Shown here one piece after another: positions 51,667 to 61,709 of a stretch of 64,000 bases of DNA (position 1 is its first letter; every line of letters starts with the position of its first letter). Position numbers and translations under genes: made by a program. This DNA is from Thermopolyspora flexuosa. Its GTDB lineage: Bacteria > Actinomycetota > Actinomycetes > Streptosporangiales > Streptosporangiaceae. The notes beneath the pieces are model-generated. The model was not told the DNA's origin. It did no database searches and saw only the letters and a program-made list of their open reading frames with translations. The DNA lies in assembly GCF_006716785.1 (NCBI RefSeq), contig NZ_VFPQ01000001.1, positions 186,001 through 250,000 on the forward strand, given 5' to 3'.

Positions 51667-53298
51667 TCAGGCCGGGTCGTCGTCCGCGTCGGGCTTGCCG
51701 CGCTTGTCGGTCTTGCCGGAGGTGTCCGGGTCGAGGTCGCCAGGGACCGGGGCGGCGAGCGGCATGGTCGTGGTGCGGGCGGGTTCGGTGCTCCGCCCGG
51801 CCGTCGCCTCGGCCTCGCCGGCGCGGGCCAGGCCACCGCGGGCGGCGCGCCGCGCGGCGAGACGGGCCCGGGCGAACGCGGGCAGCGGCACGCCGTGGCG
51901 CAGGCTGATCGCGGCCGCGAGGCAGGCGAGCGGCACCGCGGGCAGCAGGTAGCGGTAGTCGAACTCGGCGGTCGCCGCCGGGGCGAGGATCAGGCCCACC
52001 GCGGCGAGCCAGGGCAGGGCGACCGGCCCGCCGAGTTTGCGCCAGCGTACGGCCACGCCGTACAGGCCGACGAGCAGGATGAGGCCGAGCACGAGCCCGG
52101 GCAGCCGCACCACCCGCTGGTAGGCCTGCATGACGTTCGCCCACGGGGCGACGATCCGGGTCGCGGCCGGCCCCTGCTCGTAGGCCATCGCGTCGGTGTC
52201 GGCCCGGCCCTTGTAGAGGGGCCAGGTGGGTAGCGGCTTCTCCTCGTTGCGGAACTCGTACTGGTTGTAGGTGTTCGCGTCCGGGAAGACCGGCCGGTCC
52301 CAGCGGAACGCCCGGAAGAAGTCACGGGCCACCACGGCGAGGTAGTCGAGCGGCTGGGCGAGGATCGCCTCCTTGGCGAACTTGCTCGCCCACTCGTTCA
52401 CGTCGCCGTCGAACTTCGGCGTGCCGTACCGGTGCGGCGGGCCGCTCGGGTCCCACAGGTACCACTGCGAGTAGTCCTTGCGCTGGGTGGTGCACAGGAC
52501 GATGAGCTGGACCTCTTTGGGCTTGATCTTGTTGCAGTCGGCGAACGCCATGGTCCGCATGTAGAGGATCAGCCCGTCGCTGTTGGTCATCGCGAACCGG
52601 CCGTGCGCGCTCTTGAACCACGCCATGTACGCGAGCACCGGGATCGCGCACGCGGTCACCACGGCCACGACCGGCCGCCAGCCCACCCGTTTGACCAGCA
52701 GGTACGCCACGACGAGCGCGAGGATCGGCAGCCCGATCGAGCGGGTGAGCGCGGTCAGCGCGAGCAGCAGCCCGACCACCACCCCCATCCGGGCGCTCAT
52801 CCTGCGGTGCCACAGAATGAGCGTGATCACCCCGACCACGAGCAGGGTGAACATGGTGTCGGACATGATCAGGTGCTCGAGCTGGATCTGGTACGCGTCG
52901 AAGATGACCGGGGTCACCGTGAGCGTGGCGCCCCAGCGTGGTAGGTCAAATTTGCGTATCAGAAGCGCGTAGATCAGGACGGCCGTGGCCAACCCCATTA
53001 CATGCTGGGTGAAGACCACAAGCGAGAAGCTGTGGAACGGCTTGAGCAGCAGGAGCCAGAAGCCGTATCCGTCCGGACGGATCGGGTGCGGCCGAGGGTG
53101 CAGTGCGACCGAGACGTACTCGTAGGAGTCGTTGAACCACATCGCCGGCCGGTAGCCGAGCATGGTGATCATCCGTAGCACCGCACCCAGGCTGAGGGCG
53201 ACGACGAGGTGGCGATGGCGCAGCAGGAAGCCGCGCAACCGTGCGCCTCGGCTCGCCCCCGGAACGCGTACCCGAGTCCGTTCCGCAACGGTGACCAT
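51667..53298 (-). CDS. GT-C type membrane glycosyltransferase
   Basis: A 543-residue membrane protein with about 10-12 helices. The first loop contains WFNDSYEYVSVALHPRPHPI, an acidic motif as in polyprenol-phosphate-sugar-dependent GT-C enzymes. The C-terminal 70 residues are Pro/Thr/Lys/Asp-rich and cytoplasmic. Its ATG at 53298 faces the DPM-like gene at 53398, which could supply its lipid-linked donor. The acceptor (cell-wall glycan, protein or lipid) is unknown. Confidence 0.8.
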   Translation of the reverse strand: MVTVAERTRVRVPGASRGARLRGFLLRHRHLVVALSLGAVLRMITMLGYRPAMWFNDSYEYVSVALHPRPHPIRPDGYGFWLLLLKPFHSFSLVVFTQHVMGLATAVLIYALLIRKFDLPRWGATLTVTPVIFDAYQIQLEHLIMSDTMFTLLVVGVITLILWHRRMSARMGVVVGLLLALTALTRSIGLPILALVVAYLLVKRVGWRPVVAVVTACAIPVLAYMAWFKSAHGRFAMTNSDGLILYMRTMAFADCNKIKPKEVQLIVLCTTQRKDYSQWYLWDPSGPPHRYGTPKFDGDVNEWASKFAKEAILAQPLDYLAVVARDFFRAFRWDRPVFPDANTYNQYEFRNEEKPLPTWPLYKGRADTDAMAYEQGPAATRIVAPWANVMQAYQRVVRLPGLVLGLILLVGLYGVAVRWRKLGGPVALPWLAAVGLILAPAATAEFDYRYLLPAVPLACLAAAISLRHGVPLPAFARARLAARRAARGGLARAGEAEATAGRSTEPARTTTMPLAAPVPGDLDPDTSGKTDKRGKPDADDDPA

Positions 53299-53397
53299 GG
53301 TTAACAGGATGCCAGCGGTTGCACCGAGTTGACTCGACGATGACGAGGCTCGGGCATCATGGGGGAATTCACGCATGCCTAAGCGAGGGGTTGCGAC

Positions 53398-54654
53398 GTG
53401 GAACTGACCGTTGTAATGCCGTGCCTCAACGAGGCCGAGACCGTTGCCACGTGCGTGCGTAAGGCCATCGAGTGCATGGAGCGGCACGGGATCGACGGCG
53501 AGGTGGTGGTCGCCGACAACGGCAGCACCGACGGGTCGCAGCAGCTCGCCCGCGACGCGGGCGCTCGTGTGGTGCACGTCGCCGAGAAGGGGTACGGCAA
53601 CGCCCTCATGGGCGGCATCCGCGCCGCCCGCGGCAAGTATGTGATCATGGGCGACGCCGACGACTCGTACGACTTCACCGCGCTCATGCCGTTCGTGGAG
53701 CAGCTCCGGGACGGCGCCGACCTGGTGATGGGCAACCGGTTCCGCGGCGGGATCAAGCCGGGCGCGATGCCCCCGCTCCACCGCTACCTCGGCAACCCCG
53801 TGCTGTCGTTCATCGGGCGGCTGTTCTTCGGCAGCAAGGTCGGCGACTTCCACTGCGGGCTGCGCGGCTTCCGCCGCGACTCGATCCTGAGGATCGGGCT
53901 GCAGACCGGCGGCATGGAGTTCGCCAGCGAGATGGTGGTGAAGGCCACCCTGCACGGCCTCGACGTGCGCGAGGTGCCCACCACGCTCTCCCCGGACGGC
54001 CGGTCCCGCCCGCCGCACCTGCGCTCCTGGCGTGACGGCTGGCGCCACCTGCGCTTCCTGCTGCTGTACAGCCCGCGCTGGCTGTTCCTCATCCCCGGCC
54101 TGGTGATGATGGCGATCGGCCTGGTCGCCGGGGTCCTGCTCACCAAGGGGCCGGTGGTCATCGGCGCGCTCGCCTTCGACGTCGACACCCTCGTCGGCGC
54201 CTCGGCGATGGTGGTGATCGGCTTCCAGGCGGTGCTGTTCGCGCTGTTCACCAAGGTGTACGCGGCCGAGGAGGGCTTCCTGCCCGAGGACCGGCGGGTC
54301 CGCCGGCTGATCGAGGTGATCAGCCTGGAGAAGGGGCTCGTCGCGGGCGGCCTGCTCGCCCTCGCCGGGCTCGGCGGCCTGGTCGCGTCGCTGGTGCACT
54401 GGAAGGTGAACAACTTCGGCGAGCTCAACCCGCGGGAGGCGCTGCGCATCGTGGTGCCGTCCGCCACCGCGCTGATCATGAGCTTCCAGACGATCTTCGC
54501 GGCGCTGTTCATCAGCATCCTCGGCATCCGCCGGACCAAGGAGAACCCGGAGGACGTGGCCGCGTCGGCGGTGGAGGAGGCCGCCGAGGCCGTCACCCGG
54601 GCGCCGAAGGACGCCTCCGCGATCGTGGACAAGGAGACGGCGGAAACCACCTGA
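53398..54654 (+). CDS. GT2 glycosyltransferase, dolichyl/polyprenyl-phosphate-sugar synthase like
   Basis: A 418-residue protein. The GT-A catalytic domain (residues 1-235) has VVMPCLNEAETVATCVRKAI, VVADNGSTDGSQQLARDAGA and the metal motif MGDADDSYDFTAL, then HCGLRGFRRDSILRIGLQTG. About four membrane segments follow (225-390). It would charge a polyprenyl phosphate with a sugar. The flanking GT-C enzymes (51667 and 48991) are plausible users of that donor. GTG start at 53398. Confidence 0.88.
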   Translation: MELTVVMPCLNEAETVATCVRKAIECMERHGIDGEVVVADNGSTDGSQQLARDAGARVVHVAEKGYGNALMGGIRAARGKYVIMGDADDSYDFTALMPFVEQLRDGADLVMGNRFRGGIKPGAMPPLHRYLGNPVLSFIGRLFFGSKVGDFHCGLRGFRRDSILRIGLQTGGMEFASEMVVKATLHGLDVREVPTTLSPDGRSRPPHLRSWRDGWRHLRFLLLYSPRWLFLIPGLVMMAIGLVAGVLLTKGPVVIGALAFDVDTLVGASAMVVIGFQAVLFALFTKVYAAEEGFLPEDRRVRRLIEVISLEKGLVAGGLLALAGLGGLVASLVHWKVNNFGELNPREALRIVVPSATALIMSFQTIFAALFISILGIRRTKENPEDVAASAVEEAAEAVTRAPKDASAIVDKETAETT

Positions 54655-54713
54655 GCCCGCCGTACCCCCCAAACCGTTTCGAGACAGGTCTCCGCGCCCT
54701 CTAGGCTTGTAGC

Positions 54714-56498
54714 ATGCCTCAGCACATCTTGACCGCCGTCGCGTGGCCGTACGCCAACGGGCCGCGCCACATCGGACACGTCTCCGGATTCGGCGTTCCG
54801 TCCGACATCTTCAGTCGCTACCAGCGAATGGCGGGCAACAAGGTGCTGATGGTGAGCGGCACCGACGAGCACGGCACGCCCATCCAGGTGCAGGCCGACC
54901 AGGAAGGGGTGAGCACCCAGGAGCTGGTCGACCGGTACAACCGGATCATCGCCGAGGACCTGACCGCGCTCGGCCTCTCCTACGACCTGTTCACCCGCAC
55001 CACGACCCGCAACCACTACGCGGTCACCCAGGAGATCTTCCGCGGCCTGTACAAGAACGGCTACGTGGTGCCGCAGACCACGCTGGGCGCGGTGTCGCCG
55101 TCCACCGGCCGGACCCTGCCCGACCGCTACATCGAGGGCACCTGCCCCATCTGCAAGTACGACGGGGCGCGCGGCGACCAGTGCGACAACTGCGGCAACC
55201 AGCTCGACCCGATCGACCTGATCAACCCCCGGTCGAAGATCAACGGGGAGACGCCGAAGTTCGTCGAGACCGAGCACTTCATGCTCGACCTGCCCGCGTT
55301 CGCCGACGTGCTCGGCTCCTACCTGCAGAGCAAGCACGGCGAGTGGCGGCCGAACGTGCTCAGGTTCTCCCTCAACCTGCTCAACGACCTGCAGCCGCGC
55401 GCCATCACCCGCGACCTCGACTGGGGCGTCCCGATCCCGCTGGACGGCTGGCGCGACCTGGAGAACAAGCGGCTGTACGTCTGGTTCGACGCCGTCATCG
55501 GCTACCTCAGCGCGTCGATCGAGTGGGCCAAGCGGTCCGGCGACCCCGACGCCTGGCGGGCCTGGTGGCAGTCGCCCGACGCCCGCAGCTACTACTTCAT
55601 GGGCAAGGACAACATCGTCTTCCACTCCGTGATCTGGCCGGCGATGCTGCTCGGCTACAACGGGGAGGGGGCGAAGGGCGGCAGCCCCGGCTCGCTCGGC
55701 CGGCTCAACCCGCCCACCGAGGTCGTCTCCAGCGAGTACCTGACGATGGAGGGGCGCAAGTTCTCCTCCTCCCGCCGGGTCGTGATCTACGTGCGGGACT
55801 TCCTGTCCCGGTACGACGCGGACGCGCTGCGGTACTACATCGCGATCGCCGGGCCGGAGACCCAGGACACCGACTTCACCTGGGCCGAGTTCCTCAACCG
55901 GAACAACGGCGAGCTGGTCGCGGCCTGGGGCAACCTGGTCAACCGGTCGATCTCGATGGCCGCGAAGAACTTCGGCGAGATCCCGCAGCCGGGTGAGCTC
56001 ACCGACGCCGACCGGGCGCTGCTCGAGCGGTCGAAGGCGGCGTTCGCGACGGTGGGCGCCGAGCTGAGCCGGTCCCGGTTCAAGAACGCGCTCACCGAGG
56101 CGTTCAACGTGGTGCGCGAGGCGAACAAGTACCTCGCCGACCAGGCCCCGTGGAAGCTCAAGGACGACCCGGACCGCCAGCGGTCGATCCTGTACGTGGC
56201 GCTGCAGATCGTCGACGACGCCAAGACCCTGCTCACGCCGTTCCTGCCGAGCTCGTCGAACAAGGTCTACAAGATGCTCGGCGGCGAGGGCACCTGGTCC
56301 TCCATGCCGGAGCTCCGCGAGGTCGAGGAGGAGGGCGGCCGGCCGTACCCGGTGATCACCGGCACGTACGAGGACGACGTCGCCACCTGGGAGTCGCGGC
56401 CGATCCGGCCGGGCACCCCGCTGTCGGCCCCGACGCCGCTGTTCCGCAAGCTCGACCCGAAGATCGTCGACGAGGAGCTGGCCCGCCTTGAAGGGTGA
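54714..56498 (+). CDS. metG: Methionyl-tRNA synthetase
   Basis: A 594-residue class I synthetase. The HIGH motif is [10 protein letters not shown] (18-27). The zinc knob with four cysteines is [20 protein letters not shown], near residue 144. The KMSKS equivalent is [15 protein letters not shown], near residue 346. The alpha-helical anticodon domain fills the C-terminus; no EMAP-like tRNA-binding tail is present. It attaches methionine to initiator and elongator tRNAs. It overlaps tatD. Confidence 0.97.
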   Translation: MPQHILTAVAWPYANGPRHIGHVSGFGVPSDIFSRYQRMAGNKVLMVSGTDEHGTPIQVQADQEGVSTQELVDRYNRIIAEDLTALGLSYDLFTRTTTRNHYAVTQEIFRGLYKNGYVVPQTTLGAVSPSTGRTLPDRYIEGTCPICKYDGARGDQCDNCGNQLDPIDLINPRSKINGETPKFVETEHFMLDLPAFADVLGSYLQSKHGEWRPNVLRFSLNLLNDLQPRAITRDLDWGVPIPLDGWRDLENKRLYVWFDAVIGYLSASIEWAKRSGDPDAWRAWWQSPDARSYYFMGKDNIVFHSVIWPAMLLGYNGEGAKGGSPGSLGRLNPPTEVVSSEYLTMEGRKFSSSRRVVIYVRDFLSRYDADALRYYIAIAGPETQDTDFTWAEFLNRNNGELVAAWGNLVNRSISMAAKNFGEIPQPGELTDADRALLERSKAAFATVGAELSRSRFKNALTEAFNVVREANKYLADQAPWKLKDDPDRQRSILYVALQIVDDAKTLLTPFLPSSSNKVYKMLGGEGTWSSMPELREVEEEGGRPYPVITGTYEDDVATWESRPIRPGTPLSAPTPLFRKLDPKIVDEELARLEG

Positions 56499-57345
56499 GC
56501 GGCCGCCGGCCCCCGAGCCGCTGGCCGGGGAGGTGTTCGACAGCCACTGCCACCTCGACATCATGGTGGGCGCGCGCGCCGCGTCCTCCGGCGACCCGAT
56601 CGCCCTCGCCGCCCAGGCGGCGGGGGCGGACGTGGCGCGCATCCTGGAGGAGTCGCGCGCGGTCGGGGTGACCCGGGTGGTCACCATCGGGTACGACCTG
56701 CGGTCGTCGGAGTGGGCGGCCGAGACCGCCGCCCGGCATCCCGACGTGTACGCCGGGGTGGCGATCCACCCGAACGAGGCCGGGTCGGCGACGGACGAGG
56801 CGCTCGCCCGCATCGAGGAGCTCGCCAGGCTGCCGCGGGTGCGGGCCGTGGGGGAGACCGGGCTCGACTACTACCGCGACTGGGCGTCCCGCGAGGACCA
56901 GCACGCCTCGTTCCGGGCGCACATCGAGATCGCCAAGCGCACCGGCAAGGCCCTGGTCATCCACGACCGGGAGGCGCACGACGACGTGCTGCGCGTGCTC
57001 GCCGAGGCCGGGGCGCCGGACGTGGTGGTGTTCCACAGCTTCTCCGGCGACGCGGAACTTGCGAAAAAGTGTGCGGATGCCGGATATTACATGTCGTTCT
57101 CGGGGCCGGTGACCTACAAGAACGCCGCATACCTTCGGGAAGCGGCGAAGGTGGCTCCAAAAGAGCTGATTCTTGTGGAGACCGACGCTCCTTATCTGCC
57201 GCCGACACCCCATCGCGGCAAACCGAACTCCCCTTACCTGATCCCGCTCACGCTGCGTTGCCTCGCCGAGGTGAAGTCCATTCCGGAGGACGAGCTCTGC
57301 GCGGTGATCAGCGCGAACGGCGAGCAGGTCTTCGGCGCCTGGTGA
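56488..57345 (+). CDS. tatD: TatD-family metal-dependent DNase
   Basis: A 285-residue TIM-barrel hydrolase with [11 protein letters not shown] (metal His pair), [20 protein letters not shown] (Glu), [11 protein letters not shown] (His), [20 protein letters not shown] and [17 protein letters not shown] (Asp). It starts with TTG at 56488, overlapping metG by 11 bases, so expression depends on metG. metG-tatD-rpf-rsmA is a standard actinobacterial order. Confidence 0.94.
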   Translation: MKGERPPAPEPLAGEVFDSHCHLDIMVGARAASSGDPIALAAQAAGADVARILEESRAVGVTRVVTIGYDLRSSEWAAETAARHPDVYAGVAIHPNEAGSATDEALARIEELARLPRVRAVGETGLDYYRDWASREDQHASFRAHIEIAKRTGKALVIHDREAHDDVLRVLAEAGAPDVVVFHSFSGDAELAKKCADAGYYMSFSGPVTYKNAAYLREAAKVAPKELILVETDAPYLPPTPHRGKPNSPYLIPLTLRCLAEVKSIPEDELCAVISANGEQVFGAW

Positions 57346-57394
57346 TTCCCGCCATCGGCGCCGGTTTTCTCCGGTTTCGTCCCGGCCGTGCCGT

Positions 57395-57410
57395 ACCCGC
57401 CGTGGCGGGT
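57395..57410 (+). terminator. Possible terminator after tatD
   Basis: ACCCGCC-GT-GGCGGGT, 7-bp perfect stem 50 bp after the stop. Confidence 0.45.
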
Positions 57411-57625
57411 GGCCCGGAACCGGGAGGCCGGTAATCGTCTCCCCGCCTTTCCTCACCGGCGGCGAAAGTCAAGCGTGGCCAATGTCACGCTGTGCGTTGC
57501 GGTGATCCGGTTGAGGCCCCTGTGATCTCACCGCTACCGTCAACCCGGCGACGCACCGTGGCGATAGTCCGGGTCGGCGCACTGAGGACGACGTACTGGT
57601 GACGATGTGCTTGGGGAGCCGATCA

Positions 57626-60340
57626 ATGCCTGACCGTCACGCCAGGATCCTCACCCAGCCGACATCGATGCCCGCCCGTCCGACCGCAGACCACGCCGCC
57701 GCCGTCCCGCCCGCCCGTGAGCCGATCTCCGACGCCTTCCCCGTACCCGTCCCCGGCCCCGGTGACGATCCCGGCCGGCCGCAGGATGGCACGCCGGCGG
57801 AGGGCATGGCCGAGCCGGCGCGCGGGCCGCAGGACGGGACGCCGCCACAGGGTGTGACGGCTCCGTCGCATGTCCCACAGGCCGCTCCCCGGCCTCCTCA
57901 GCGTGATTCGGTCCCGCCGCGGCGTCCAGCCGGTGCCGCGCCGCCTTCCGGTGAGGGCGGGCGGCCGGGTGCAGGTGGTGGGCCTGCACCCGTACGTGTT
58001 TCCGGCCCGGCCCGTGAGGGCGGGGCGCCGCAGGGCGGGACGCCGCCGCAGGGCATGCCCGGTCCGGTGCGTGCGCCACAGGGCGGGACCCCGCCGCAGG
58101 GTGCGACTCCGCCGCACGGCATGACGGCTCCTGCGCGTGCTCCCCAGACCGTCCCACGTCCTCAGCAGCGCGACTCGGCCCCGCCAAGACGCCCTGCCGG
58201 TGCCGCGCCGCCTTCCGGTGAGGGTGGGCGGCCGGGTGCAGGTGGTGGGTCTGCACCCGTACGTGTTTCCGGCCCGGCCCGTGAGGGTGGCGCGCCGCAT
58301 GGCGGGACGCCGCCGCAGGGCATGGCCGATCCGGCGCGTGCGCCACAGGCCGCGCCGCGGCCTCCACAGCGAGACTCCAGACCGCAGGGGCATCCCGGCA
58401 CGCCCGCGCCGCCCGCCGGTCAGCGTGGTGGGCGACCGGATGCCGGTCCGGCACCGGTATCCGGCCCGAGGCGCGAAACCGGTGCACCGCAGGGCGGGAC
58501 GCCGCCGCAGGGGGTGATGGCTCCTCCGCGTGGGCCGCAGGCGGCTCCGCGGCCTCCGCAGCGTGATGCGGCTCCGCCGGGGCGTCCGGCCGGTGGCTTA
58601 CCCCCTGCCGGGGCGAGCGGTGGACGACCGGAGGGAGGTCCTCCCGCTGCGCCCGCACGGGTCGCCGGGCAGAGGCGGGAAAACCGTGCTCCCCAGGGCG
58701 GGACGCCGCCGCAGGGCATGGCCGAGCCGGCGCGTGGGCCGCAGGACGCTACGCCGCCACAGGGAGTGACGGCGCCTTCGCGTGCACCACAGGCGTCTCC
58801 GCGCCCTCAACAGCGTGATTCGGCCCCGCCGGGGCGTCCGGCCGGTGCCGTACCGCCTGCCGGCGACGGTGGTAGGCGGACCGAGGGGAATCCTGCGCCT
58901 GCGCCCGCGCATGCCTCCGCGAGGCGTGAGGACGGTGCTCGTCAGGGCGGCACGCCGCCACAGGGTGTGACTCGGCCGCAGGGCATGGCCGGCCCGCCGC
59001 GTGGGCCGCAGGCGGCTCCGCGGCCTCCGCAGCGTGATCCGGCCCCGCCGGGGCGTCCGGCCGGTGCCGTACCGCCTGCCGGTGACGGTGGTGGGCGGCC
59101 GGAGGCGGGTCCGGCGCCTGTTCCCGGGCCGGTGCGTCAGGCCGAGCCGCCGCAGGACGTGCCGCGGCCCTCGCAGCCGGACGGCGCGTCACAGACGACT
59201 CCCGGCCACTCCGCGTCGCCCGCCGGTGAGCGCGACGAGCAGCGGCCGCAGGCGGGTCCGGTGCCCGAGCACGACCGGGAGGCCGCGCCGTCGCAGGAGC
59301 CCGCGCGGAGCCCTGCCTCGCCGCCGGTGGCCGAGGGTGCGGCGGAAGCCGCAGGCGGCGACGGCCAGGCTCAGCGGCGCCGGAAACGGCCCGCGCCCGC
59401 GGTGAGCGGCGCCAAGCCGCGGACGCGCAAGGGGAAGGGCAGGCCGGGGCGGTCGCGCCGGATCTCGTCGATCCTGATCGGGGTCGCCGGCTCGCTGGTC
59501 GGCGGTGTCTCCCTCGGCATGTTCGTCGTGTTCGGCCTCGCCAAGGAGGTCCACCTCATGGTGGACGGCGAGCCGATCGACATCCACACCTTCGCCGACA
59601 CCGTCGCCGAGGCGCTGGAGCGTGCCGACGTGAAGATCGGCCCGGCCGACTACGTCTCGCCGAAGCCCACCCAGCGCATCGCCGACGAGGGCCGCATCGA
59701 GGTACGGCACGCCCGCAAGCTCACCCTGATCAAGGACGGCCGCACCACGGTCCACACCGTCACGGCGCTCAACGTCGGCGACGCGCTCGAGGAGCTCGAC
59801 CTCGACCCCGACAAGGTCAAGCTCTCCGCGTCGGTGATGCGGCAGATCCCCCTCACCGGCCTCCGCCTCAGCGTCACCACCATCCGCGAGATCGACGTGG
59901 TCAAGGACGGGCGGCGGATCCGCATGACCACCACCGCCCGGACCATCCGCGAGGCGCTGGAGAGCAACGGCATCACCGTCGGCAAGGACGAGAAGGTACG
60001 GCCCAAGCTGTCCGCCTTCCCGGAGGACGGCCAGGTGGTCCGGATCATCCCGGTCACCCCGCCGCGCACCGAGCCGATCCGCCCCGAGGTCGCCCGCCTC
60101 AACTGGAACGCTCTCGCCCAGTGCGAGACCGGCGGCAACCCGCGCGCGGTCGACCCGGCGGGCACGAACTTCGGCATGTACGCGATCAGCCTGCAGATGT
60201 GGCGCGCGGTCGGCGGCAAGAAGACCCCAGTGGACTGGCCCGCCGAGGAGCAGACCTACCGGGCCCAGCTGCTCTACCAGAAGGTGGAGGGCCGCTGGCA
60301 GCGGCAGTGGCCGAACTGCGGGTCCCGGCTCTTCGACTGA
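57626..60340 (+). CDS. RpfB-like resuscitation-promoting factor with very long proline-rich N-terminus
   Basis: A 904-residue protein. About 600 N-terminal residues are Pro/Gly/Ala/Arg-rich and repetitive, with recurring phrases such as GGTPPQGM and APPGRPAGAVPPAGDGG. A basic stretch ([14 protein letters not shown]), one transmembrane segment (SILIGVAGSLVGGVSLGMFV) and three DUF348 units follow (LMVDGEPIDIHTFADTVAEA, LTLIKDGRTTVHTVTALNVG, IDVVKDGRRIRMTTTARTIR). The C-terminal Rpf lytic domain begins LNWNALAQCETGGNPRAVDP with the catalytic Glu. No G5 domain is seen between them. The ATG at 57626 after GGGGAG is preferred over the GTG at 57599. It would cleave peptidoglycan outside the cell while the long tail stays in the cytoplasm. 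Confidence 0.85.
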   Translation: MPDRHARILTQPTSMPARPTADHAAAVPPAREPISDAFPVPVPGPGDDPGRPQDGTPAEGMAEPARGPQDGTPPQGVTAPSHVPQAAPRPPQRDSVPPRRPAGAAPPSGEGGRPGAGGGPAPVRVSGPAREGGAPQGGTPPQGMPGPVRAPQGGTPPQGATPPHGMTAPARAPQTVPRPQQRDSAPPRRPAGAAPPSGEGGRPGAGGGSAPVRVSGPAREGGAPHGGTPPQGMADPARAPQAAPRPPQRDSRPQGHPGTPAPPAGQRGGRPDAGPAPVSGPRRETGAPQGGTPPQGVMAPPRGPQAAPRPPQRDAAPPGRPAGGLPPAGASGGRPEGGPPAAPARVAGQRRENRAPQGGTPPQGMAEPARGPQDATPPQGVTAPSRAPQASPRPQQRDSAPPGRPAGAVPPAGDGGRRTEGNPAPAPAHASARREDGARQGGTPPQGVTRPQGMAGPPRGPQAAPRPPQRDPAPPGRPAGAVPPAGDGGGRPEAGPAPVPGPVRQAEPPQDVPRPSQPDGASQTTPGHSASPAGERDEQRPQAGPVPEHDREAAPSQEPARSPASPPVAEGAAEAAGGDGQAQRRRKRPAPAVSGAKPRTRKGKGRPGRSRRISSILIGVAGSLVGGVSLGMFVVFGLAKEVHLMVDGEPIDIHTFADTVAEALERADVKIGPADYVSPKPTQRIADEGRIEVRHARKLTLIKDGRTTVHTVTALNVGDALEELDLDPDKVKLSASVMRQIPLTGLRLSVTTIREIDVVKDGRRIRMTTTARTIREALESNGITVGKDEKVRPKLSAFPEDGQVVRIIPVTPPRTEPIRPEVARLNWNALAQCETGGNPRAVDPAGTNFGMYAISLQMWRAVGGKKTPVDWPAEEQTYRAQLLYQKVEGRWQRQWPNCGSRLFD

Positions 60341-60349
60341 CCGCGGCGC

Positions 60350-60394
60350 GGCACGGCCGGGGCCGTCCGGCCCGGTCCCGGGTACGGCCGTGCC
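60350..60394 (+). terminator. Hairpin after the rpf gene
   Basis: GGCACGGCC and GGCCGTGCC (9 bp, perfect) frame a GC-rich loop containing further GTACGGCC copies. Confidence 0.5.
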
Positions 60395-60480
60395 CGCCGT
60401 ACCGCGCGGACGACCCGAGCGCCCCGCCGGGTGCGAGACACTTGGGGGGTGCTTAGGGGAGAGACGGGGAGTGGGAAGCC

Positions 60481-61332
60481 GTGAGCCTGCTCGGCCCGGC
60501 GGACATCCGGGTGCTGGCCGACAAGCTGGCCCTCCGGCCGACGAAGCGGCTGGGCCAGAACTTCGTGATCGACGGCGGCACCGTGCGCCGCATCGTCCGT
60601 ACCGCTGAGCTCAGCGCCGACGACGTGGTGATCGAGGTGGGCCCGGGCCTGGGCTCGCTCACCCTCGCCCTGCTCGAGCAGGTGCGCAGGGTGATCGCGG
60701 TGGAGATCGACCCGGTGCTCGCCCGGCAGCTGCCGCACACCGTGGCCGAGCGCATGCCCGAGGCGGCCGACCGGCTCACCGTCATCACCGCCGACGCGCT
60801 GCGGCTGCGCCCGGACGACCTCGACGAGGCCCCGGACGTGCTCGTCGCCAACCTGCCGTACAACGTGGCCGTGCCGGTCGTGCTCCACCTGCTCGAGGTG
60901 CTGCCCACGCTGCGCGGCGGCCTCGTCATGGTGCAGGCCGAGGTGGCCGACCGCCTCGCCGCCCGCCCCGGCTCCAAGATCTACGGCGTGCCCTCGGTGA
61001 AGACCGCCTGGTACGCCGAGGTGCGCAAGGCCGGTCCGGTCGGCCGTACCGTGTTCTGGCCGGTGCCGAACGTCGACTCCGGCCTGGTCGCCCTCGTCCG
61101 CCGCGACCCGCCCCCGACCGCGGCCACCCGCGAGGAGGTCTTCGCCGTCGTCGACGCCGCCTTCGCCCAGCGCCGCAAGACCCTGCGCGCCGCACTCGCC
61201 GGCTGGGCGGGCGGCGCCGCCCGCGCCGAGGAGATCCTCAAGGCCGCCGGCATCGACCCGGCCGCCCGGGGCGAACAGCTCGAGATCACCGACTTCGCCC
61301 GGATCGCCGAGGCCGCCCGGAAAATCGGGTAG
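60481..61332 (+). CDS. rsmA: 16S rRNA (adenine(1518)-N6/adenine(1519)-N6)-dimethyltransferase
   Basis: A 283-residue KsgA-type enzyme. It has [20 protein letters not shown] (family N-terminus), motif [21 protein letters not shown] and motif [19 protein letters not shown]. The C-terminal four-helix part includes [20 protein letters not shown]. It dimethylates two adenines near the 3' end of 16S rRNA. GTG start after GGGAG. ispE, which usually follows, is not here. Confidence 0.96.
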   Translation: MSLLGPADIRVLADKLALRPTKRLGQNFVIDGGTVRRIVRTAELSADDVVIEVGPGLGSLTLALLEQVRRVIAVEIDPVLARQLPHTVAERMPEAADRLTVITADALRLRPDDLDEAPDVLVANLPYNVAVPVVLHLLEVLPTLRGGLVMVQAEVADRLAARPGSKIYGVPSVKTAWYAEVRKAGPVGRTVFWPVPNVDSGLVALVRRDPPPTAATREEVFAVVDAAFAQRRKTLRAALAGWAGGAARAEEILKAAGIDPAARGEQLEITDFARIAEAARKIG

Positions 61333-61341
61333 CCGCCGTGG

Positions 61342-61642
61342 TCAGGGCGTGCCCTGGCCGAGCGCGTCCTGCGGGGCGAAGGTGATGGTGATCTGGCGGC
61401 CGTTGGCGTAGCTGACCACGGGGCGCTGCAGCATGCCGCCGACCCGGCGGGCGACCGCCTGGAACGGCTCCACCATCTCCGGGGTGTCGGCGCTCACCCG
61501 GAACCGTCCGCTCTCCACGAGGTGCCGGGCGACCAGGGGGGGCGAAGTTCGCCTCCGCCCGGATGCGCTCCTCCGCGTCGAGCGGGGTCTGCCGGGACGC
61601 GGGCTGCGCGCCGGTGGACCGGGTGTCCAGAGGGCGGGGCAT
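61342..61642 (-). pseudogene. Small hypothetical protein, frameshifted in a homopolymer
   Basis: The N-terminal half (MPRPLDTRSTGAQPASRQTP, then LDAEERIRAEANFAP) and the C-terminal half (LVARHLVESGRFRVSADTPE, then AVARRVGGMLQRPVVSYANG and FAPQDALGQGTP) are in different frames. They join smoothly into a 99-residue protein if one of the seven G (plus strand) at 61536-61542 is removed. No family recognised. Either a sequencing indel or a true shift. It converges with rsmA. Confidence 0.6.
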
Positions 61643-61709
61643 CGCGATCTCCTCGGGTCGGCTCTGGGTAAGAGAGCCAGAAGTGCCCCGCCCGGGTTGC
61701 GTGCCGCCG

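Noticed and set aside
57346-57625. c-di-AMP (ydaO-type) riboswitch upstream of the rpf gene
   Set aside because: This riboswitch is common at such genes, but the expected conserved core segments are not present; only simple inverted repeats are seen.
57651-58658. Minus-strand His/Pro/Arg-rich frame opposite the rpf repeats
   Set aside because: It is the complement of the Pro/Gly-rich coding repeats and has no start signal or domain.
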